A stretch of 12,052 nucleotides of DNA, taken from contig CALRIB010000021.1 in NCBI GenBank assembly GCA_943359705.1, positions 1 through 12,052 on the forward strand, written 5' to 3'. Source of the stretch: Candidatus Nomurabacteria bacterium (GTDB lineage Bacteria; Patescibacteriota; Minisyncoccia; Phycocordibacterales; UBA2100). Shown here in pieces: positions 1 through 5,406 of this stretch (position 1 is the stretch's first letter; each line of letters opens with the position of its first letter). The notes below the pieces were generated by a model. It saw only the letters and a program-made list of their open reading frames with translations, was not told the DNA's origin and ran no database searches. A program made the translations under genes and the position numbers.

Positions 1-290
1 GTCGAAACGTTGGGCTGGATGTGGTTCATCGTGTCGAGAATGGCGAGGCCGGCCGACACATGACCGCCGGGGGAGTTGATATAGAAGGAAATATCTTTCT
101 TAGGGTCCTCCGAGGCCAAAAAGAGGAACTGCGCGACGATGAGATTGGCCACGTCGCCGTCAATCGGGCCGCCGAGAAAGATGATGCGCTCTTTGAGAAG
201 GCGCGAATAGATGTCGTAGGCGCGTTCTCCCATCGAAGTCTTTTCGATAACCATCGGCACAAGCATCTGAGCACGAGTTTCCGTTTTCAT
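1..290 (-). CDS. clpP: ATP-dependent Clp protease proteolytic subunit ClpP (5' part, runs off left edge)
   Basis: ClpP is the serine peptidase that forms the double-ring chamber of the cytoplasmic Clp protease and degrades proteins fed in by ClpX- or ClpC-type ATPases. The visible 96 codons begin MKTETRAQMLVPMVIEKT and then show the family landmarks MGERAYDIYSRLLKERIIFLG, ANLIVAQFLFLASEDP and the substrate-channel segment YINSPGGHVSAG. The catalytic Ser (GxxASM), His and Asp lie beyond the left edge, so activity cannot be judged. The ATG at 290 was chosen because it gives an N-terminus of normal length; Met9 (ATG at 266) is an alternative. There is no Shine-Dalgarno sequence, and a -10-like TACACT ends 6 nt before the ATG, which fits a leaderless mRNA. 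In many bacteria clpP directly follows tig; here about 4 kb of other genes lie between them. Confidence 0.96.
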   Translation of the reverse strand, partial: MKTETRAQMLVPMVIEKTSMGERAYDIYSRLLKERIIFLGGPIDGDVANLIVAQFLFLASEDPKKDISFYINSPGGHVSAGLAILDTMNHIQPNVS

Positions 291-296
291 GCGCGC

Positions 297-325
297 AGTG
301 TACAGAAAGGAAAGATGCGATGCAA
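297..325 (-). promoter_or_regulatory. Putative clpP promoter, leaderless type
   Basis: Reading the minus strand, TTGCAT (320-325), a 17-nt spacer and TACACT (297-302) are followed 6 nt later by the clpP ATG. A start site at or next to the ATG would give a leaderless transcript. The promoter lies between the trmB stop and clpP, so clpP need not depend on read-through from trmB. This is pattern matching only. Confidence 0.4.
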
Positions 326-337
326 ATCTCTGCAACA

Positions 338-1138
338 TCATTCGTCTGATTTCATTGCGCTCGCGATGATTTTTCGATGCCCAATCTCCGCTGCCGCCCA
401 GACGGACTCAAAGAGAATCATACATGTTGCGTGTATATCAGCATTTTCAATGATTGTCGTTATGATTTGTTCGTTGTATGCGGTGAGCGCGATTTTTTTT
501 GCGTAGATAATCATCTGCGCTGGCGGCTTGAAGTACGAACCATCGATGAAACGTCTCACAGTCCGACGCTTTTTATCCCGCGCCAGCATATCCGGTATTA
601 ATCCTGTGCCTGGGCGCGTAATAATACGAGCAGAGATACCTAATCGAGCTTGCTCTCGTACGTGTTGGTCAACGATCTCTCGCAATTCGAGGAATCGTGC
701 ATCGTGCGGCGACCTAATCACTGAAATGGGCTGACGTTCTCGTCGTACGTCCGCATAAAGTTCCCTGACACCGTCGATTCCACCGAGGATACGGATGCCC
801 GGCTGCCCGCTCGCAGTATTGAATTCAGAAATGATGGGTGCCAATACGTCTACAACGGACGCGTTTGCCTGTTCCGCCTCGCGAAGTCGGCCGCGAGCGA
901 ACTCCTGTAACTTGAAGGGGTGCGCGGCGGAAAATGTTGCCACTGACCCGCTCTCCTTGTGTCGTTCTACCAGCGCCAAAACCCGAAGTTGTCCAAGCAC
1001 TGCGTACGCCATAGTGCGGGGAAGTCCCGTACGCCTGGCGATGCCGCTTCCTTGCAATGAACCTTCTCGAACCAGGGTCTCGTATATCTTGGCTTGGTCG
1101 CGGGTTAAGCCCGCAGCTTGTAGGTGCTGTTCGTACAT
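338..1138 (-). CDS. TrmB-family transcriptional regulator
   Basis: This 266-aa protein looks like a TrmB/sugar-responsive-type regulator. The N-terminal winged helix-turn-helix covers about residues 10-62, with the recognition region SGIARRTGLPRTMAYAVLGQ and then a wing. A short helical linker (about 75-105) leads to an effector domain (about 112-250) with the phospholipase-D-like fold signatures seen in this family: GIRILGGIDGVRELYADV and, near the end, QMIIYAKKIALTAYNEQII followed by a FES-W segment. TrmB proteins bind DNA as dimers and often act on nearby genes. The ligand cannot be predicted. The gene is divergent from the CxxC protein at 1330, with a palindrome between them, so control of itself and of the + strand accessory genes is a natural inference. 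There is no SD; the promoter ends 6 nt before the ATG. Confidence 0.82.
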   Translation of the reverse strand: MYEQHLQAAGLTRDQAKIYETLVREGSLQGSGIARRTGLPRTMAYAVLGQLRVLALVERHKESGSVATFSAAHPFKLQEFARGRLREAEQANASVVDVLAPIISEFNTASGQPGIRILGGIDGVRELYADVRRERQPISVIRSPHDARFLELREIVDQHVREQARLGISARIITRPGTGLIPDMLARDKKRRTVRRFIDGSYFKPPAQMIIYAKKIALTAYNEQIITTIIENADIHATCMILFESVWAAAEIGHRKIIASAMKSDE

Positions 1139-1144
1139 AGTCGT

Positions 1145-1172
1145 AGCGTACCGATGAATATAAATCTGTCAA
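1145..1172 (-). promoter_or_regulatory. Putative trmB promoter, leaderless type
   Basis: On the minus strand a consensus -35 TTGACA (1167-1172), a 16-nt spacer and TACGCT (1145-1150) end 6 nt before the trmB ATG at 1138. The -35 matches perfectly and the -10 matches at three of six positions. A better -10 (TATAAT at 1186-1191) also lies upstream and would give a leader of about 40 nt, but its -35 region is poor. Confidence 0.4.
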
Positions 1173-1233
1173 TATATTACTTACAATTATAACGAGGATA
1201 AATATGACTAAATATGAAGGTAAATCGGCTATC

Positions 1234-1285
1234 TTGACAAAATAGTAAAAAGATTTTGACTATATTATGCTAACCAAACTAAGAT
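1234..1285 (+). promoter_or_regulatory. Putative promoter and palindromic operator of the CxxC-protein gene
   Basis: The AT-rich divergent region 1139-1329 (191 bp) contains no gene. It holds a consensus TTGACA at 1234-1239 and a second -35-like TTGACT at 1256-1261, the latter 18 nt before TAAGAT (1280-1285). Between them is a 22-bp near-perfect palindrome at 1242-1263: left arm ATAGTAAAAA, two central bases GA, right arm TTTTGACTAT, pairing at 9 of 10 positions. This looks like a dimeric regulator site, and the neighbouring TrmB protein is the obvious candidate. Which -35 is used is uncertain. Confidence 0.4.
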
Positions 1286-1329
1286 GATGTTCGGACTGAA
1301 CATTGGAAACTGAATAGCGGAGAGAGGTC

Positions 1330-2106
1330 ATGTCGAACGAACTGGAGCGGACTCGTAACCGTGAGCGTATGCGTGTGGTATTGAAAGACAAAAGTAAGCA
1401 CGAGCCCTGTGCTATGTGCGGCAACGTGCGGCTATCTGTGTGGCGTACCCTTGGTGGTGCACCAGTATGCGGTTCTTGCTACCACCTACATTTCGCTCCA
1501 CGTATGGAGTGCTCCTGGTGTCACGAAGTGCGAGTTCCCGTAGTAAAGCGTCCGCCGGTTTGCGGTATTTGCTACTGGCGCGCTCGGCGTGGTGCGAAGA
1601 AACGGACCGACAAGGCAAACTCAAAGGGCGAGGATAATCGCCCTCCTTTCAAGTGTTTGAGTATCGAGCATTTGGAAGGAGGAGCGATCCTTGCTATCCC
1701 GTACACAAAAAGGAGAATTCCGATGAGTAACTTAGGGTGGGTAGATCCTGTCACACAAAGAATCTCGATTGCGTATCGACGCAAAGGTGCGCGCCAGCAG
1801 CATGGTTTTGCGGGCGAAGTGTTCGTGCTCGACGTGGCGACAGTCAGTCAAAAAGAACAGCCGGACATGAAGTACGTAGCGCGTGAGTCGTTGCCTCTCG
1901 TCGAAAGCGTCCTTGACCTGACTCGAATATCCGTCGTCGGTATTGGTGGAAAGCGTAAACATCAAATCCCGCGTTTTCGGAGATTTCTCTCCGAGAATTC
2001 GACGTTCTCGGGAGCCATCCTCCTGTATCCAGGGAGCGGTGACTGGGACTTGGGTGAGGGAGCACTTTTCCTCACCTCGGATGCGGTACTCGAGAAGCTT
2101 CGCTAA
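1330..2106 (+). CDS. Hypothetical protein with four CxxC zinc-knuckle pairs
   Basis: I do not recognise this 258-aa protein. Residues 1-90 hold four CxxC pairs (C27/C30, C47/C50, C61/C64, C78/C81), spaced as two zinc ribbons: CAMC-x16-CGSC and CSWC-x13-CGIC. A basic stretch follows (WRARRGAKKRTDKANSKG, about 83-100). The remainder (about 105-258) has no motif I know; it looks like a mixed alpha/beta domain and contains many Arg and Lys residues. Zinc ribbons plus basic stretches suggest binding of DNA, RNA or protein. The ATG is well supported by GGAGAGAGG at 1319-1327. It is the first + strand gene of the accessory block, divergent from the TrmB regulator, and its promoter shares TTGACAA, TAGTA and ATGCTA words with the csx3 promoter, so the two may be co-regulated. 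The gene is clearly coding; its function is unknown. Confidence 0.8.
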   Translation: MSNELERTRNRERMRVVLKDKSKHEPCAMCGNVRLSVWRTLGGAPVCGSCYHLHFAPRMECSWCHEVRVPVVKRPPVCGICYWRARRGAKKRTDKANSKGEDNRPPFKCLSIEHLEGGAILAIPYTKRRIPMSNLGWVDPVTQRISIAYRRKGARQQHGFAGEVFVLDVATVSQKEQPDMKYVARESLPLVESVLDLTRISVVGIGGKRKHQIPRFRRFLSENSTFSGAILLYPGSGDWDLGEGALFLTSDAVLEKLR

Positions 2107-2113
2107 GAGAGTT

Positions 2114-2138
2114 TGCCGGCACTCTTCAAAAACCGGCA
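2114..2138 (+). terminator. Weak hairpin after the CxxC-protein gene
   Basis: TGCCGG (2114-2119) and CCGGCA (2133-2138) can form a 6-bp stem with a 13-nt loop, starting 7 nt after the stop codon. No clear T-run follows, so this is only a possible terminator. Confidence 0.3.
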
Positions 2139-2173
2139 CCATTTCTTGGCTTTGTTGGGGCATAAAATGTAAC

Positions 2174-2202
2174 TTGACAAGTAGTATATAATATGCTACT
2201 AT
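2174..2202 (+). promoter_or_regulatory. csx3 promoter with embedded palindrome
   Basis: A consensus -35 TTGACA (2174-2179), a 17-nt spacer and TACTAT (2197-2202, four of six) form a good sigma-70-type promoter. A 21-bp near-perfect palindrome (2180-2200: AGTAGTATAT, central A, ATATGCTACT, 9 of 10 pairs) fills the spacer and overlaps the -10, an ideal place for a repressor. Transcription would start near 2209, giving an untranslated leader of about 250 nt before csx3. Confidence 0.55.
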
Positions 2203-2208
2203 TGCAAA

Positions 2209-2456
2209 GTAAGGTCGATCCCCCCAAGTAAGTGGCTCATTCGTTGGCAGAAGTGTGGACGCGAGACCAACGACTCGTCTCCACGTTTCTCTCTGCGAAG
2301 AGAGATGTTCTTTGAGACCAGTGCTTTTGAAGGAACGGTTCGGTATCCACCAAAGTATGTCGACCAGGCATATTCCGGCGGGTACCGTGCCACCTAAAAA
2401 AGCACGGAGGCTTGCAGCGCCTAGAAAATAAGTCTGCTAAGAAAGGGGAGGCTGTC
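2209..2456 (+). other. Long structured 5' leader of csx3; no convincing gene
   Basis: This stretch of about 250 nt between promoter and csx3 has three clear hairpins. The first is 2255-2284 (GTGGA/TCCAC with an inner CGAG/CTCG). The second is 2288-2305, a perfect 7-bp TCTCTCT/AGAGAGA stem closed by a GNRA-type GCGA tetraloop. The third is 2385-2407 (CCGTGC/GCACGG with an A-rich 11-nt loop). Two very short ORFs exist: 2305-2397 (30 codons, beginning MFFETSAF) and 2357-2431 (24 codons, ending in a basic tail KKARRLAAPRK). Neither has a well-spaced SD. The region could be a cis-regulatory RNA, a leader-peptide region or a small RNA. I recognise no known riboswitch class. Confidence 0.35.
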
Positions 2457-2765
2457 ATGGCCGCCTATTCAATCCAGTTCGATGGTAAGGATACGCTGAA
2501 GGTTGGGTTCGGGGAACCGGCCCAAAACAACGAAATTGTGAAGCACGTCGACAAAGTGGTCGGCGCCATGGTTTCGAGCGGCATCCTCACTGGTGGCCCG
2601 GTCATTAAAGTCAATGGCCCCGCCAGCCTGCCTGTTGCGGTGGTCCTCGCGCACCATCTGACGCATCTGTACGGCACTGTCGCCGTATATGATCCGAAGC
2701 TGAATCAGTATGTGGTCGCCGCGAATCATGGTGGTGCACATGCGGTTGGAGACCTGATCGACTGA
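2457..2765 (+). CDS. csx3: Csx3/Crn3-like CRISPR-associated ring-nuclease family protein
   Basis: This 102-aa protein matches the Csx3 family from one end to the other. It has GEP at 19-21, GGPVIKVNGPASLPVAVVLA (46-65), HHLTHLYGTVAVYDPKLNQY (66-85) and a final H-x6-GD (H91 to G98/D99). Csx3 (Crn3) of Archaeoglobus fulgidus is an Mn-dependent ring nuclease that cleaves cyclic tetra-adenylate, the second messenger of type III CRISPR systems. Its reported key His and Asp, nine residues apart, correspond by eye to H70 and D79, so the active site appears intact; a nearby reported Arg seems to be K81 here. The start was set at 2457 because AAGGGGAGG (2443-2451) lies 5 nt before it; a longer ORF from 2412 would bury that SD inside the gene. 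No cas gene or CRISPR repeat is in the window. The next gene encodes a P-loop protein of the type that is fused to Csx3 in cyanobacteria. Confidence 0.88.
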   Translation: MAAYSIQFDGKDTLKVGFGEPAQNNEIVKHVDKVVGAMVSSGILTGGPVIKVNGPASLPVAVVLAHHLTHLYGTVAVYDPKLNQYVVAANHGGAHAVGDLID

Positions 2766-2776
2766 TTCGGTCAGGA

Positions 2777-2814
2777 CGAGTTACTTTGAGGGAACTCGGA
2801 TAACAAAATCCCTC
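2777..2814 (+). promoter_or_regulatory. Two mutually exclusive hairpins downstream of csx3
   Basis: In the 152-bp csx3 to ATPase gap, CGAGTT/AACTCG (2777-2782 with 2793-2798) and GAGGGA/TCCCTC (2788-2793 with 2809-2814) each form a 6-bp stem, but they overlap and cannot form together. No T-run follows, so this may be an attenuator-like switch, an RNA processing site or chance. Confidence 0.3.
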
Positions 2815-2883
2815 TCATTCTTGAATCTGTGAAAACGTTCGCGGATTGAAGATTGAGAGAATTAAATAATGTTTGTAATCAAA

Positions 2884-2911
2884 TTGCACACGCTGAAGGC
2901 CGTGCGATACT
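2884..2911 (+). promoter_or_regulatory. Possible leaderless promoter of the ATPase-Nudix gene
   Basis: TTGCAC (2884-2889), 16 nt and GATACT (2906-2911) end 6 nt before the ATG at 2918, and no SD precedes that ATG. The geometry matches the clpP and trmB starts, although the -35 matches poorly. If real, the gene can be transcribed separately from csx3. Confidence 0.28.
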
Positions 2912-2917
2912 TTTGCT

Positions 2918-4306
2918 ATGTCCGACCTTGATAAGCCCGGATCGTCTCCGATAACGCAGAAGCAAGGTGACGAACATCTCTCAGGCCAAGAAGGAATGAC
3001 CACGTTGAGCAACGCACTAGCCGCTACACCAGGAGTTTCTTTTCCGGATTTTGCGCGCTCGCCGAAAGGGCAGGAATTTCTAGAAACAAAAAAGATTGTC
3101 ATCGCGGGTGCGCCGCAGTCCGGAAAATCAGTATTGCGAGAACTCTTAAAAAGATCCATTCGCGCTATTCCAAATGCTCCCTACCCGTACTTTTTGACTG
3201 CCGCTCCGGACGGCGAGTGGGCAGGGTTTCAGGAGTCAGTTAGGACGGATCCGGATTTGGCGAGAAAAATGAAAACAGATTATAAGACTGCGATTAAAGA
3301 AGGTGGAAGTATGTTTACGCCCGAGTACGTGACGCGTATCAGCGACAGTGTTAAGAACCTTTCGGCGCCGCATAGCCCGCTCAACTTTTTGGATATCGGG
3401 GGGAAAATGACTCTTGAGAATCGAGGAATCTGCGAAGGTGCGAATGCGGCCATTATTTTGTGCGGAGAAAGAGCCGCGAAAGTAGCTGGAGGAGTCGGTT
3501 CAACCGAAGACCAGGCACAACCGGAGATGAACCCTCGGGAGTGGAAAGAGTTTTTTTCCGGTCTCGGCATCCCTGTTATCGGGGTTATTTATTCTGACTA
3601 TACGGGCAAGGAAGATGCGATCGGGGGTATTGATAAAACTGGAGCATTCGTGGGATCGTCGCACTATTTCGAACGCGGAGAGTTGGACATCGAAAGTCGA
3701 CCCGCTATCAGGGCGTTCGCAGAATATCTGGTTAAAGGGGGCGTCGAACGGGAAATGCGCCGACAAATGCTTGTCGAAAAACTCCATCCGGCTGGCGTTG
3801 ACCTCTCGACATGGGGATATGGAGCAACAAAGACGGTCGAGCAATTGTTCCAAGAAATTGAAGGTGGTGAGGCGGAACTCGTGACTGCGTCGGATGGAAG
3901 ACTCGTTCGTAAAACTGCCGTGGCAAATATAGAGGTGCAGTATACCGACGCAGCGAAGAAGCGATGGCGGCTTATAGAGCGCAAGCAGGTATTCGCGGAC
4001 GGTAGCGAACGAGAGCGGGGCCTAGGCACCTCCGTCGCAGAGAAATTGAAAGTGGGTGAGAACGTGCCGGAAGCCGCCGTCCGCGGTTTGCAGGAAGAAC
4101 TCGGTTTTTCAGAAATGGTCGCGCTCAGCGGTACTGGAGTTGAACTCAAGGAGGCCGATTCGCCAAGCTACCCAGGTCTCCGGGCCCAGTATGAGATCCA
4201 CGCATTTACTGCAGAACTTTCACCTGAACAGTACAAACCGGAAGGATATATAGAGGCGCAACCCGACAAGAGCACCTATTTTGAGTGGGAGGAAGTGACT
4301 TCGTGA
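2918..4306 (+). CDS. Csx3-associated-type P-loop ATPase fused to a Nudix-like domain
   Basis: The 462-aa protein has two parts. Residues about 58-275 form a P-loop NTPase with Walker A GAPQSGKS (64-71), the pair PDGEW (97-101), a Walker-B-like LDIGGK (158-163) followed by ENRG, and then AAIILCG (177-183). This set of motifs resembles the AAA-like domain fused to the C-terminus of Csx3 in cyanobacteria (from memory of that family). Residues about 325-462 look like a Nudix hydrolase: VGENVPEAAVRGLQEELGF (379-397) aligns with the Nudix box, but the first box Gly is replaced by Glu (E375) and the second residue of REUxEE is Gly (G390); E393 and E394 remain. The ligand and activity are therefore uncertain. 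Residues 1-50 look disordered. The gene lies 152 bp after csx3 and converges on tig with only 15 nt between the stops. Seen: both motif sets. Inferred: that it works with Csx3 in nucleotide signalling. Confidence 0.78.
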   Translation: MSDLDKPGSSPITQKQGDEHLSGQEGMTTLSNALAATPGVSFPDFARSPKGQEFLETKKIVIAGAPQSGKSVLRELLKRSIRAIPNAPYPYFLTAAPDGEWAGFQESVRTDPDLARKMKTDYKTAIKEGGSMFTPEYVTRISDSVKNLSAPHSPLNFLDIGGKMTLENRGICEGANAAIILCGERAAKVAGGVGSTEDQAQPEMNPREWKEFFSGLGIPVIGVIYSDYTGKEDAIGGIDKTGAFVGSSHYFERGELDIESRPAIRAFAEYLVKGGVEREMRRQMLVEKLHPAGVDLSTWGYGATKTVEQLFQEIEGGEAELVTASDGRLVRKTAVANIEVQYTDAAKKRWRLIERKQVFADGSERERGLGTSVAEKLKVGENVPEAAVRGLQEELGFSEMVALSGTGVELKEADSPSYPGLRAQYEIHAFTAELSPEQYKPEGYIEAQPDKSTYFEWEEVTS

Positions 4307-4321
4307 CAGGTCGCCATCCGG

Positions 4322-5392
4322 TCAATTGAGCGATTCGAGAAACTTGATCGCGGCTTCGTTGCGCATAATGTGTGCGATGTGCGAGCGGAGTGCAGCTTGG
4401 TCGGCGTCTTTGTAATGCTTCTTCGCGTGTTCGAGTTCTGAGTCGAGCGCTTTTGGGTCGGGCTCAATGTTTTCTTTGCGTGCAATCTCCGCGAGGATGA
4501 GCCGCACCTTGGCGCGCTTGTCGGCTGCGTCTTTCCAGCTCGCGCGCACTTCTTCGGCGGTCTTCTTGGCCTCGGTGAGATAGCCTTCCCATGTCATGCC
4601 CGCGCGCGTGATGTCGTCTTTGATGCGCGCTTCCATATCGTCGAGCTCGTATTCACGAAGCGCCGCGGGGTATTTGATGTCAGACTCCTTCACGAGTTCA
4701 TCGAGGATGGCGGCTCGGCGAGTTTCGCGTACGCGCATCTCTTTTTCGCTCTTGATATTGCCCTTGAGCGCTTCGGCAAATTTCTCCGCGCTCTCGTATC
4801 CGAGCGATTGTACGAACGCATCGTCGAGCGCGGGCAATTCCTCATCTTTCATCGCGCGCGACTCTTCGTGCGCTTTTTGTTGATCCGTGCCGGCCTCTAT
4901 TTTGTCGATGCGTGCTCGCTCGCGACGCAGGTGAGCCATCGCTTCCGTGTGTTCTTTGTCGGAAACAGTCACTTCTTCCTTCTTCGCGTTGTGCGACGCC
5001 GCGATTTTTTTGTAGTTGGGGAGTTTTACTTCCGGGACGAGTGCAGCGCGGGCGCTGAAAACGACCGCTTTGCCTGCTTCGGGAGTCTCCATCGTGACTC
5101 GGGGAGATTCGACTATCATCACTTTTTCCGTAGCAAGCAGCTCGGGCAATTCGTGCTGGAGTGCGTGCTCGGCAGCCATTTTCAGAATGGCGCTCTCGCC
5201 GTAGACCTCGACGAGGCGCTCTTTCGGGGCGTGGCCGGGTCGGAAACCGTCGAGCTTGGCCGATTTTTGTAAATCTTTGAGCGTTTCTTCGCGATACTTT
5301 GCGAGTGCGGCCGAGGGGATCTCGGCTTTGATATCAATTTCCCACGCGCTCTCGTCGCGCGAGACTTTTACGTTGGAAAGCGTACCGGACAT
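4322..5392 (-). CDS. tig: Trigger factor lacking the PPIase domain
   Basis: Trigger factor is the ribosome-bound chaperone that meets nascent chains at the exit tunnel. The N-terminal ribosome-binding domain (about 1-115) contains the signature GFRPGHAP (49-56), with the Phe-Arg-Pro loop that contacts the ribosome. The C-terminal substrate-binding helices are also present: ELPALDDAFVQSLGYESAEK at 185-204, then long charged helices to the end (356 aa). The FKBP-type prolyl isomerase domain of about 100 residues that normally lies between them (about residues 150-245 in E. coli, total 432) is absent; a helical linker of about 25 residues (160-184) replaces it. The ATG at 5392 has a modest AAGG 12-15 nt upstream. 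It follows the proline-rich membrane protein by 14 nt, so both are probably on one transcript. It lies upstream of clpP on the same strand, with the accessory block between. Confidence 0.93.
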   Translation of the reverse strand: MSGTLSNVKVSRDESAWEIDIKAEIPSAALAKYREETLKDLQKSAKLDGFRPGHAPKERLVEVYGESAILKMAAEHALQHELPELLATEKVMIVESPRVTMETPEAGKAVVFSARAALVPEVKLPNYKKIAASHNAKKEEVTVSDKEHTEAMAHLRRERARIDKIEAGTDQQKAHEESRAMKDEELPALDDAFVQSLGYESAEKFAEALKGNIKSEKEMRVRETRRAAILDELVKESDIKYPAALREYELDDMEARIKDDITRAGMTWEGYLTEAKKTAEEVRASWKDAADKRAKVRLILAEIARKENIEPDPKALDSELEHAKKHYKDADQAALRSHIAHIMRNEAAIKFLESLN

Positions 5393-5406
5393 CGCGCGAG
5401 TTTACC

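Noticed and set aside
338..2106. Mobile element carrying trmB and the CxxC gene
   Set aside because: No transposase, integrase, terminal inverted repeats or target duplications could be seen.
2199..2393. 64-aa minus-strand ORF in the csx3 leader
   Set aside because: It ends at the csx3 promoter, has no SD and no recognisable sequence; the + strand signals explain the region better.
2412..2456. Longer csx3 start at 2412 (15 extra residues)
   Set aside because: It would place the strong SD at 2443-2451 inside the gene, and Csx3 proteins begin near the MAAYSIQF segment.
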